Below are positions 7,629-15,675 of a stretch of 30,411 nt of DNA, piece by piece (the first letter of the stretch is position 1; every line of letters begins with the position of its first letter). The notes under the pieces are model-generated. The model had not been told where the DNA came from. It did no database searches and saw nothing but the letters and a program-made list of their open reading frames with translations. The DNA lies in contig CAUHML010000037.1 of assembly GCA_959606905.1 (NCBI GenBank), forward strand, positions 1-30,411. Direction: 5' to 3'. Source of the stretch: an uncultured Bacteroides sp. GTDB taxonomy: Bacteria; Bacteroidota; Bacteroidia; Bacteroidales; Bacteroidaceae. Both the position numbers and the translations under genes were made by a program.

Positions 7629-8906
7629 TTATTTAGGAAAAGTGAGAATAAACTTACTTCCTTTACCTGATTCTGATTTTACATTAATACTCCCTTCATG
7701 TAAAGTCATAATTTGCTTACATAAACTAAGTCCGATACCGGAACCGGATGTTTTGGTAGTAAAGAAAGGTACAAATATCTTATCAAGAACATCGGGCAAA
7801 ATACCTTCCCCATTGTCAGATACTGTCAGAAGCTTATTGCCAGCAGGCGAAATTATTACTTCTACCCGAATATCCTTATCAGATTGCCTACCACAGGCTT
7901 CACGGGCATTTTTCAATAAATTGATGAGAACTTGCTCTATTTGAGCCCGATCTATATATAAGGTTAGGTCTGATGAAGGGATTTCAAAATGGATATATTC
8001 TTCCGGGAATAATTTCTTTAAATCCATACACAGTTCCGTGATAGAAACTTTGGTGCAGACAGGAGTAGGGATTCGTGTCAAGCGACGATAATTTTCAACG
8101 AACTCCAATAATCCTTTGCTTCTTCTATGAATAGTCTGCATGGCTTGTAACATAATGGAATATTCTTTTTCTCCAAGCAGTTTGGGTATCCCCCTTTCGC
8201 TCAGTGTTTCTGAAAGAGAGATAATCGGTGTGATAGAATTCATTATTTCATGCGTCAATACACGTATCAGCTTTTGCCAGGCTTCCATTTCATTTCGTTC
8301 CAGTACGGAATGGATGTTTTTCAGGCTGATTATTTGTTGCTCTTTTCCTTGTGTTACAAATTTCGTACAAGAAATAGCCATTTCCAAAACAGTGCTGTTT
8401 TGTTCAATACGAATAATAGGAATATCATTAATTGCAGAAGCTCTCAGGAGTGCTTCCGGTAATTGTGAGATCTGTCCTAAATGCGTGACAGCAGCTTGGT
8501 TCATCCATTCTATATGTCCGGCTTTGTCGGTAACAAGTACGGCTGTATCTACCTTATTTAATAAGTTTTCGTAATATTGATGTTTGATTTCCTCTGCTAA
8601 TAATCTTCCCCGAAAATCTTTTAGGCTCTCTGAAAGTTCTTTTGCCCACTCATTCATTATTTTATTTTTAAAAGGCGGGTGGAAAGTTTGCATCATGTCA
8701 TTGTATCGAAGTCCGTCTGTCAGCCGTCTCAATAAAATTATTTGCTTGAATTGCATACGGTATAGGTGTATACCAAAGGTTATTAATAGTATGATGCAGA
8801 TAACGGTACTGAACCATAACTGTTTTTGAAACAACAGGCAACTTCCGATAGAAAGCAGCATTATAAATAAGATGTGTAAAATCACTCTGATTGCAAATCG
8901 TTTCAT
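7629..8906 (-). CDS. Sensor histidine kinase paired with an NtrC-type regulator
   Basis: 425 aa. Two membrane segments at about 5-25 and 31-49 leave only a handful of periplasmic residues, so there is no extracytoplasmic sensor domain. A PAS-like domain follows (about 105-200, VDTAVLVTDKAGHIEWMNQAA). The transmitter has the H-box LTHEIMNS with phosphorylated H219, N-box NLLKNAREA (329-337), G1 DNGEGI (364-369), F-box FVPFFTTK (378-385) and G2 GSGIGL (388-393). This is an NtrB-like kinase architecture. Its ATG overlaps the stop of the response-regulator gene by 4 nt (8903-8906), so the two are co-transcribed and probably form a cognate pair. The signal is unknown; membrane state, transporter contact or a cytosolic PAS ligand are options. 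Confidence 0.93.
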   Translation of the reverse strand: MKRFAIRVILHILFIMLLSIGSCLLFQKQLWFSTVICIILLITFGIHLYRMQFKQIILLRRLTDGLRYNDMMQTFHPPFKNKIMNEWAKELSESLKDFRGRLLAEEIKHQYYENLLNKVDTAVLVTDKAGHIEWMNQAAVTHLGQISQLPEALLRASAINDIPIIRIEQNSTVLEMAISCTKFVTQGKEQQIISLKNIHSVLERNEMEAWQKLIRVLTHEIMNSITPIISLSETLSERGIPKLLGEKEYSIMLQAMQTIHRRSKGLLEFVENYRRLTRIPTPVCTKVSITELCMDLKKLFPEEYIHFEIPSSDLTLYIDRAQIEQVLINLLKNAREACGRQSDKDIRVEVIISPAGNKLLTVSDNGEGILPDVLDKIFVPFFTTKTSGSGIGLSLCKQIMTLHEGSINVKSESGKGSKFILTFPK

Positions 8907-10279
8907 AGGCCTAGTTTTTCAAGTTTACGATATAGGGCAAAACGGGTTATGCCCAGATACTCGGCAGCACGGGAGATATTCCCTTCGCTGAGTTTCATTG
9001 CTTTCTCAATAGTTTGACGCTCCAGTTGTTCCAGATTCAGTATCATTTCTTCTTCCTTCCTCTGTTTAGGACTGGCATGGAAAAGAAAATTCTCCGGTTT
9101 TAATAAAGAGCCATCTCCTAATATAACAGCGCGCTCTATTGTATGCTGCAATTCGCGTACATTTCCGGGCCAGGCATACTTTAACAGTTTGTTTTTGGCT
9201 TCCCGAGTCAGGCCACGCATATCTTTTTTATATTTACGTGCATACCGTTGTAGAAAATATTCAGCTAGTAGAATAATATCATTTCCACGTTCACGGAGTG
9301 GAGGAATATGTATTTCAATGGTGTTGATACGATAGAGCAAGTCTTGGCGGAAGTTTCCTTCGTCCACTAGTTGACGGATGTCCGCGTTTGTGGCACAAAT
9401 CAGGCGGACGTCAATAGGAACAGTCTGCGTACTGCCTAAACGGTTGATTTGTCGCTTTTCAATAGCTGTCAATAACTTCGATTGCATAGGAAGTGAAAGG
9501 TTACCGATTTCATCCAGAAACAGAGTTCCGTTAGTGGCAACTTCCATTCGTCCGGCTTTTGATTTTTTTGCGTCGGTGAAAGCTCCTTTCTCAAATCCGA
9601 ACAGTTCGCTTTCAAAAAGTTGTTCGGGAATACTTCCCAAGTCAATAGTGACAAAAGGTTTGCCGTATCGGGGAGAGCAGCGATAGAGAAGACGGGCGAT
9701 TACGTCTTTTCCTGTTCCATTTTCTCCTAAAATAAGGATATTGGCATCTGTGCTGCTTAATTTATTTATTGTGGTGAAAACTTCCTGCATGGCAGGAGAT
9801 TCTCCTATAATATCTCCTTCCGAAGAATTCTGACCGCTAAGTAATTCTACCTGCTCCTTCAAAATGTTTACTTCCCGTTGAGAGTGACGTAATCGCATTC
9901 CGGAAGTAAGAGTGGCCAGTAGTTTTTCCTTTTCCCACGGTTTGGGGATAAAGTCTGTTGCACCGGCTTTGATAGCCCGTACTGCTTTATCAGTATCTGC
10001 ATAGGCAGTCATAAAGATGACAATCGCTTGCGGATCGATTTTCAATATTTGCTTCAAGCTTTCGAATCCTTCCTGACCACTAATAGCGTCACGGCTAAAA
10101 TTCATATCTAATAAAATAAGATCAGGTTGAAAAGTGGTCATGAAATGTTCGATTCGGTCGGGAGTGGTGGCTACCTTTATTTTTTCTGTGTAAGGTTCCA
10201 ACAGCAGGTTTAGAGCGAAGAGGACATCTTCGTTATCATCTACTATAAGTATCTTTCCCAGTTTGTTTACTTCTTCCAT
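8903..10279 (-). CDS. Sigma-54-dependent NtrC-family response regulator
   Basis: 458 aa with the full three-domain layout. Receiver domain 8-130 has the acidic pair DD15-16, phospho-acceptor D58 in LILLDMN and K113 in PKPW. The AAA+ sigma-54 interaction domain is about 152-385, with Walker A GENGTGKD (185-192), Walker B TLFLDEIG (252-259) and arginine-rich NFRQDLLYRIN. The sigma-54 contact loop reads GAFTDA (232-237) instead of GAFTGA. A Fis-type helix-turn-helix at about 415-458 (NISRAAEYLGITRFALYRKL) binds enhancer DNA. It is the first gene of the leftward regulator-kinase operon and faces the exporter operon across 208 bp that contain a sigma-54 promoter and paired palindromes. I infer that it activates the exporter operon. 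Confidence 0.95.
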   Translation of the reverse strand: MEEVNKLGKILIVDDNEDVLFALNLLLEPYTEKIKVATTPDRIEHFMTTFQPDLILLDMNFSRDAISGQEGFESLKQILKIDPQAIVIFMTAYADTDKAVRAIKAGATDFIPKPWEKEKLLATLTSGMRLRHSQREVNILKEQVELLSGQNSSEGDIIGESPAMQEVFTTINKLSSTDANILILGENGTGKDVIARLLYRCSPRYGKPFVTIDLGSIPEQLFESELFGFEKGAFTDAKKSKAGRMEVATNGTLFLDEIGNLSLPMQSKLLTAIEKRQINRLGSTQTVPIDVRLICATNADIRQLVDEGNFRQDLLYRINTIEIHIPPLRERGNDIILLAEYFLQRYARKYKKDMRGLTREAKNKLLKYAWPGNVRELQHTIERAVILGDGSLLKPENFLFHASPKQRKEEEMILNLEQLERQTIEKAMKLSEGNISRAAEYLGITRFALYRKLEKLGL

Positions 10280-10324
10280 TCTTTTAGCTAATTAGAATAT
10301 AATCTTTTTCCTTTACTGCACCGG

Positions 10325-10332
10325 CAAAGATA
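10325..10332 (-). promoter_or_regulatory. -7 promoter element of the regulator-kinase operon
   Basis: On the minus strand TATCTTTG is an exact TAnnTTTG match, predicting a start near 10318 and a leader of about 40 nt before the regulator ATG at 10279. No TTG is seen 19 nt upstream. The first regulator palindrome (10356-10369) would cover roughly -38 to -51 of this promoter, so autoregulation is possible. Confidence 0.55.
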
Positions 10333-10355
10333 TGGATAATAATCATGTGTTGTAT

Positions 10356-10390
10356 GTGCGATTGCGCACTATTTTCGTGCGTATTTGCAC
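10356..10390. promoter_or_regulatory. Two tandem palindromes, probable enhancer for the NtrC-type regulator
   Basis: GTGCGATTGCGCAC (10356-10369) and GTGCGTATTTGCAC (10377-10390) share the pattern GTGCG-N4-(C/T)GCAC. Their centres are exactly 21 bp apart, two helical turns, as expected for two dimers on one DNA face. Relative to the predicted sigma-54 start near 10472 the centres are at about -110 and -89, a normal range for NtrC-family activators. The link to the adjacent regulator is inferred from position and symmetry. Confidence 0.72.
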
Positions 10391-10446
10391 GCTATTTTAA
10401 AAAGAAAAACAAGCATATTTCATTGATATACAAATATTTATATAAA

Positions 10447-10461
10447 TGGCACAGGTTTTGA
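10447..10461 (+). promoter_or_regulatory. Sigma-54 (-24/-12) promoter of the exporter operon
   Basis: TGGCACAGGTTTTGA matches TGGCAC-N5-TTGC with correct spacing (GG at 10448-10449, ten bases to the -12 dinucleotide) and a single deviation, GA for GC at -12. The predicted start near 10472 leaves a leader of about 16 nt before the ATG at 10488. No TAnnTTTG element is found on this strand in the gap, so sigma-54 is the best candidate for this operon. Confidence 0.7.
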
Positions 10462-10487
10462 ATTATAAATAACAAATAAAACTAAGA

Positions 10488-11960
10488 ATGAATCTGAAAA
10501 TAATCTGCATAAGTATTGGAATCCTGGCGACGGAATTATTGGCTGCTCAAGATCAGACAACAGAACTGTCATTGGAACAAGTTGTGAAGATTGCTCGTCT
10601 GGAGTCTCCCGATGCGCAGACGGCACGTCATAGCTTCCGTTCGGCTTATTGGAATTATAAATATTATCGTGCCAACTATTTACCGACTTTGAACTTGACA
10701 TCCGATCCTAATCTGAATCGTGCCATTAATAAGATAACAATGGGGGACGGTTCCGTTAAGTTTGTTGAGCAGAATTTGTTGAATACTGATCTGACTTTGA
10801 ATCTTTCACAAAACATACCTTGGACAGGAGGTTCCTTGTTTCTTGAAACGTCCGCACAACGTATGGATTTGTTCAGCGAACATAAATATTCGTGGCAGAC
10901 TTCACCTATCATGATAGGATACCGGCAATCGCTTTTCGGCTACAATAGTTTGAAATGGGATAAACGAATAGAACCGGTACGCTATCAGGAGGCAAAGAAA
11001 AGCTATGTAGAGACATTAGAACTTGTATCTGCCAATGCGATTAATAAATTTTTTGCTCTAGCCACTGCCCAAAGTAATTATGACATAGCATCCTTTAATT
11101 ATGCGAATGCCGACACGTTATATCGCTATGCACAAGGACGTTACAATATCGGGACAATAACGGAGAATGAAATGCTGCAACTGGAGCTTAACCGTCTTAC
11201 AGAAGAAACAAATCGTATGAACGCCCGTATTGAAATGGATAACTGTATGCAGGAACTCCGTTCATATCTGGGCATTCAGGAAGAGAGGGAGATTCGTGTA
11301 CGTGTCAGTTCCCGGATACCGGATTTCAGTATTAATCTGAATGAGGCGCTAGCATTGGCGTATGAGAATAGCCCGGATATACAAACGATGAAACGGCGCA
11401 AGCTGGAAAGTGAAAGTGCGGTTGCGAGAGCCCGTGCCAATGCAGGTTTGAAAGCAGACATTTATCTTCGTTTCGGACTGACACAGACAGCGGATAAATT
11501 ACCAGAGGCTTATCGAAACCTTTTAGATCAACAATATGTAAGTTTAAGTATCTCCCTACCAATTTTAGATTGGGGACGGGGAAAGGGACAGGTACGGGTA
11601 GCCCGTTCTAACCGTGACCTGGTTTATACGCAGGTGGAACAAAGCAGGACGGATTTTGAATTGAATGTCCGTAAACTGGTGAAGCAGTTTAATCTGCAAA
11701 CGCAACGTGTCCGTATCGCTGCCCGTACAGATGAAACCGCCCAACGGAGGAATGAAGTTGCCCGTAAACTTTATATATTGGGAAAATCTACCATTCTTGA
11801 TTTGAACGCTTCCATTTCAGAAAAAGATAGTGCACGCCGTAATTATGTATCGGCTTTATACAACTATTGGAGTTTGTATTACACACTCCGTAGCATGACA
11901 CTTTATGATTTTGAGAGTAGCAAGTTACTGACGGAGGATTATAATCTCCTCATTGAATAG
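10488..11960 (+). CDS. TolC-family outer-membrane efflux protein
   Basis: 490 aa. The signal peptide is residues 1-20 (hydrophobic core ICISIGILATELLAA, cleavage near A20). Two outer-membrane-factor repeats follow: about 27-245 and 285-480, each beginning with the LSLEQVVKIARLESPDAQTAR-like helix (second copy SINLNEALALAYENSPDIQTMKRR) and containing long amphipathic helices and a membrane strand pair. The phrase SLSISLPILDWGRGKGQVRVARSN is typical of the second beta-strand to helix transition. It would form the trimeric exit duct of a tripartite exporter together with the membrane-fusion protein and permeases downstream. It is the first gene after the sigma-54 promoter. The substrate cannot be read from this protein. 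Confidence 0.93.
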   Translation: MNLKIICISIGILATELLAAQDQTTELSLEQVVKIARLESPDAQTARHSFRSAYWNYKYYRANYLPTLNLTSDPNLNRAINKITMGDGSVKFVEQNLLNTDLTLNLSQNIPWTGGSLFLETSAQRMDLFSEHKYSWQTSPIMIGYRQSLFGYNSLKWDKRIEPVRYQEAKKSYVETLELVSANAINKFFALATAQSNYDIASFNYANADTLYRYAQGRYNIGTITENEMLQLELNRLTEETNRMNARIEMDNCMQELRSYLGIQEEREIRVRVSSRIPDFSINLNEALALAYENSPDIQTMKRRKLESESAVARARANAGLKADIYLRFGLTQTADKLPEAYRNLLDQQYVSLSISLPILDWGRGKGQVRVARSNRDLVYTQVEQSRTDFELNVRKLVKQFNLQTQRVRIAARTDETAQRRNEVARKLYILGKSTILDLNASISEKDSARRNYVSALYNYWSLYYTLRSMTLYDFESSKLLTEDYNLLIE

Positions 11961-12010
11961 GATAGAATGATTTTTTATAATTGATATAAATATAAAAACT
12001 ATATAACCTC

Positions 12011-13261
12011 ATGGATATAAAATTAGAAAAGAAGCCGTGGTACATTCGTTATAGATACTATCTGACAGGAGGACTTTTGTTTATCTCCTTTCTGATTTAT
12101 GTAATCGTCCTTTCATTAGGTCCCAGGAAGCTGCGTGTTGATGCCGAGAATATTCAGATAGCGGAAGTGAAAGATGCTGACTTTATGGAATATGTAGATG
12201 TAGAAGGACTAATTCAACCTATATTGACAATTAAAGTCAATACCCGCGAAGCAGGAAGTGTAGAAAGCATAGTAGGTGAAGAAGGCAGTTTACTTCAGCA
12301 AGGTGATACTATTCTTATTCTTTCTAATCCGGACCTACTTCGTAACATTGAAGATCAGCGTGATGAATGGGAAAAACAAATGATTACCTACCAGGAGCAG
12401 GAGATTGAAATGGAGCAAAAGAGCCTGAATTTGAAACAGCAGGCCTTGACGAATAATTATGAGCTTGAGCGTCTGAAAAAAAGCATTGCTCTTGACCGTG
12501 AGGAATATCAAATGGGAGTAAAGAGTAAGGCCCAGTTGCAAGTAGCTGAAGATGAGTATAATTATAAACAAAAAAATGCAGCTTTGCAACAGGAGAGCTT
12601 GCGGCACGATTCTGCTGTGACAATGATTCGTAAAGAACTTATCCGCAACGACCGAGAAAGAGAACGGAAAAAATATGAACGCGTTCATGAACGTTTGAAT
12701 AATTTAGTGGTAACGGCTCCGATAAAAGGACAGCTTAGCTTTGTGAAGGTTACTCCCGGGCAGCAAGTGTCTTCCGGCGAAAGTATTGCTGAGATAAAGG
12801 TACTTGACCAATATAAAATCCATACTTCGCTCAGTGAATATTATATTGACCGGATTACTACCGGATTGCCTGCTACCATTAATTATCAAGGGAAGAAATA
12901 TCCGTTAAGAATAACGAAAGTTGTCCCTGAAGTAAAAGACCGTATGTTTGATGTCGATCTTGTTTTCACAGATGATATGCCTGATAACGTAAGAGTGGGC
13001 AAGAGTTTCCGTGTACAGATAGAACTAGGGCAACCGGAGCAGACGCTTATTATCCCACGCGGCAATTTCTATCAGGCTACGGGAGGACAATGGATTTATA
13101 AGGTGAATGCTTCAAAAACAAAAGCTGTTCGTGTACCTTTGTCTGTCGGTCGCCAAAATCCGCAACAATACGAAATTACAGAAGGTTTACGGCCGGGAGA
13201 TTGGGTTATTACGACGGGATATGATACCTTTGGCGATGCTGAGGAATTAATATTAAGATAA
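12011..13261 (+). CDS. HlyD/MacA-type membrane-fusion (periplasmic adaptor) protein
   Basis: 416 aa, anchored by one N-terminal membrane segment (about 18-36, positive residues before it, N-in) rather than by a lipid. In order: first lipoyl half (about 72-108, NTREAGSVESIVGEEGSLLQQGDTILIL), a long charged coiled-coil hairpin (about 110-231), second lipoyl half (VVTAPIKGQLSFVKVTPGQQV, about 233-264), a beta-barrel domain (about 268-345) and a membrane-proximal domain to the end (EITEGLRPGDWVITTGYD). It joins the inner-membrane permease to the TolC-like duct. It lies 50 nt after the TolC-like gene and 23 nt before the first permease. The hairpin is long enough to reach the outer-membrane factor. 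Confidence 0.93.
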   Translation: MDIKLEKKPWYIRYRYYLTGGLLFISFLIYVIVLSLGPRKLRVDAENIQIAEVKDADFMEYVDVEGLIQPILTIKVNTREAGSVESIVGEEGSLLQQGDTILILSNPDLLRNIEDQRDEWEKQMITYQEQEIEMEQKSLNLKQQALTNNYELERLKKSIALDREEYQMGVKSKAQLQVAEDEYNYKQKNAALQQESLRHDSAVTMIRKELIRNDRERERKKYERVHERLNNLVVTAPIKGQLSFVKVTPGQQVSSGESIAEIKVLDQYKIHTSLSEYYIDRITTGLPATINYQGKKYPLRITKVVPEVKDRMFDVDLVFTDDMPDNVRVGKSFRVQIELGQPEQTLIIPRGNFYQATGGQWIYKVNASKTKAVRVPLSVGRQNPQQYEITEGLRPGDWVITTGYDTFGDAEELILR

Positions 13262-13284
13262 ACAGACAACTTTAAACAGATAGT

Positions 13285-15663
13285 ATGAAAACACTGAAAT
13301 ATGCAGTACGCTTTTTATTACGTGCGAAATCATATACGACTATCAATTTACTCGGACTGACACTTAGTCTAGCCTGTTGTATTATCTTGTCCCGTTATAT
13401 TTATCGTGAAACAACAGTAGATATGCATTGTATAGACCGTAATCAGGTATATGGAGTTCAAGTGTCGTTTGATGGAAACCGGGTGTTGAGTAAGGCAGAA
13501 ATAGGAAAGCGTGATAGTACTTATATAGATGACAATGTTATACTGACACGTTCAAGTGTAATATTGCTTGAGAATGATTATGTAGATTATCAGACAAATC
13601 GTTTTTCTGTACATGCCTTAATAGCTGACAATGCTTATTTCAGACTTTTTCCTTATCAAGTATTGCAGGGAGAGATTTCTTTGGAAGCTCCGGAATCAGC
13701 ATTGTTAATGGAAGATTTCGCCAAAAAACTTTTTGGTAAAGAAAATCCGCTAGGTAAGGTGTTACGTTTTTCTAACGGTAAAGATATCAAGGTGACAGGT
13801 ATATTGAAAAAGCCGGTAAATAAACAAACATTCAATTTCGATATAGTACTTTCTCATGCATTTTCGACAGACTGGGGACGGATGCCTTTGGAGTTTATTC
13901 AGTTTACTTCTGAGAAGGCAGTGGAACAAGCCAATCAAATAGGGAGTTATCCCCGGTTTATAAATCAAGATTCTCGTTTCGGAGATGTTCGTAAATACAC
14001 ATTCTCTCTTATTCCTGTCAGTCAAATGTATTGGGAGCAAGCATTACTTTACCAAACAGGGCCTAGTATGCTTGTTAGTGGGAATCGTTCTCATCTATTC
14101 ATTCTTGGAGGAATTTGTTTATTGATACTGTTTGCCGGGATTATCAACTTTATTAATCTTTATTCTGTATTAATGGTGAAACGAGGGAGGACTTACAATC
14201 TTCGAAAAGTATTCGGTGCCAGTGGCAATACACTGTTTACGCAAATTTTCACAGAAAACGTTCTACTGATAGCCGTTTCTATTGTGTTTGCATGGTTTAT
14301 TGTTGAAATAACATCTGTTTTTGTATCCCACTTGTTGGATAGCCGGATAGTCTATACTAAATTCGACTGGATATTGTCGATATCTATCCTGATATTCCTG
14401 TCTTTGACTGTAAGCCTGTATTCACATATAAAATGCCAGCGCTCTTTACCGGCTGTTGCTCTCAAGGCATTAGGTACCGATAAACGTTCTATTCGTTTTC
14501 GTATGATATTCCTTTTTGTACAATATGTTGTTACCTTTTTATTGGTCTTACTTTCCATCTATTTTAATAAGCAATTCAATTTGATGTTGCAGACAGATCC
14601 GGGATTCCGTACAAAAGATATAATTCAGGCAAATATGATATATGAATCGAACGATTATTCTTCGTATACATCTGAAACTGTAAACCAACGTAAAGAAAGA
14701 GTTTTAGCGATAGATCAACTGATAGATAATTGTCCGGATATCCAAAGCTGGACAACCGGTTTTTATTCTATTCTTGGGTTTGATTATTCTGCAGGATTTC
14801 GAAATGCAAAAGGAGAACTGGTTACGTTGAATCAGAGTTATGTTACCGACAGTTTCTTTAAACTCTTTGAGATTCCTTTTATTGAAGGAGATTTATCGGA
14901 AGCAGATAAAGAACAAGGAGGTGAAATTATAGTTGTCAACCGTGCCGCATTGGCCGCTTTAGGCTACACAAGTTGCAAGGGGGCTACTATAATTAATGAG
15001 CAGATGAGAAAGATAAAACCCGATTTACAGGCACAGCCTATTGGTGCCGTAATAGAAGATTATTATGATAGACATGTAGGATTGGGTGCTCGCCCTATGG
15101 TATTTATCGTAAATAAACGGTTGAAGGGAGATTACTATCAGATTGCTTGTTATCCGGGGAAAACTCAGGTAGTCATCAATTATCTTAAAGATATTCAGAA
15201 AAAAGTATATGGTACGGAAGACTTTAAATACTCACTATTGGATGATGATGTGGCGGCACTCTATAAAAACGACCGGCGAATAGCCATGGTATATGCTATT
15301 TTTGCATGTATTGGAATTATAATAATCTGTCTCGGATTATTCGGTATTTCATTATTTGATATTCGTCAGCGCTATCGGGAGATTGCAATTCGTAAAGTAA
15401 ACGGTGCATTGGTGAAAGACTTGTACTTGCTGCTTGGATGTAAATATTTGGTTGTATTGGGAAGCGCTTTTGCAGTATCTATTCCATTGTCCTGCTACTT
15501 GATTTATCAGTATACTAAAGCTCTTGTGATAAAAGCTCCGTTAAGCATGAATGTCTTTCTGATAGCATTGCTCGTAGTAAGTTGTATCTCTTTAGGCACA
15601 CTGTGCTGGCAAATAAAAAAGGCATCACGTATTGACCCGGCCAAAATAATGAAAATAGAATAA
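13285..15663 (+). CDS. Large duplicated FtsX/MacB-type permease 1 (type A)
   Basis: 792 aa without an ATPase domain. The layout is an internal duplication. First half: TM1 (about 18-38), periplasmic MacB-like core (39-268), then an FtsX domain with TM2 (271-292), the coupling motif KRGRTYNLRKVFGASG (about 296-311), TM3 (325-348) and TM4 (362-382). Second half: TM5 (405-427), second periplasmic core, TM6 (668-691), motif RQRYREIAIRKVNGA (about 694-708), TM7 (722-741) and TM8 (755-777). It ends RIDPAKIMKIE. The closest relative in the window is the last permease (25945-28356): both have the FDIRQRYREIA/YDIRQRYREIA version and NFIN after TM2. A MacB-like mechanotransmission mechanism using the separate ATPase gene is inferred. 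Confidence 0.9.
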   Translation: MKTLKYAVRFLLRAKSYTTINLLGLTLSLACCIILSRYIYRETTVDMHCIDRNQVYGVQVSFDGNRVLSKAEIGKRDSTYIDDNVILTRSSVILLENDYVDYQTNRFSVHALIADNAYFRLFPYQVLQGEISLEAPESALLMEDFAKKLFGKENPLGKVLRFSNGKDIKVTGILKKPVNKQTFNFDIVLSHAFSTDWGRMPLEFIQFTSEKAVEQANQIGSYPRFINQDSRFGDVRKYTFSLIPVSQMYWEQALLYQTGPSMLVSGNRSHLFILGGICLLILFAGIINFINLYSVLMVKRGRTYNLRKVFGASGNTLFTQIFTENVLLIAVSIVFAWFIVEITSVFVSHLLDSRIVYTKFDWILSISILIFLSLTVSLYSHIKCQRSLPAVALKALGTDKRSIRFRMIFLFVQYVVTFLLVLLSIYFNKQFNLMLQTDPGFRTKDIIQANMIYESNDYSSYTSETVNQRKERVLAIDQLIDNCPDIQSWTTGFYSILGFDYSAGFRNAKGELVTLNQSYVTDSFFKLFEIPFIEGDLSEADKEQGGEIIVVNRAALAALGYTSCKGATIINEQMRKIKPDLQAQPIGAVIEDYYDRHVGLGARPMVFIVNKRLKGDYYQIACYPGKTQVVINYLKDIQKKVYGTEDFKYSLLDDDVAALYKNDRRIAMVYAIFACIGIIIICLGLFGISLFDIRQRYREIAIRKVNGALVKDLYLLLGCKYLVVLGSAFAVSIPLSCYLIYQYTKALVIKAPLSMNVFLIALLVVSCISLGTLCWQIKKASRIDPAKIMKIE

Positions 15664-15675
15664 AAATAATAATAT

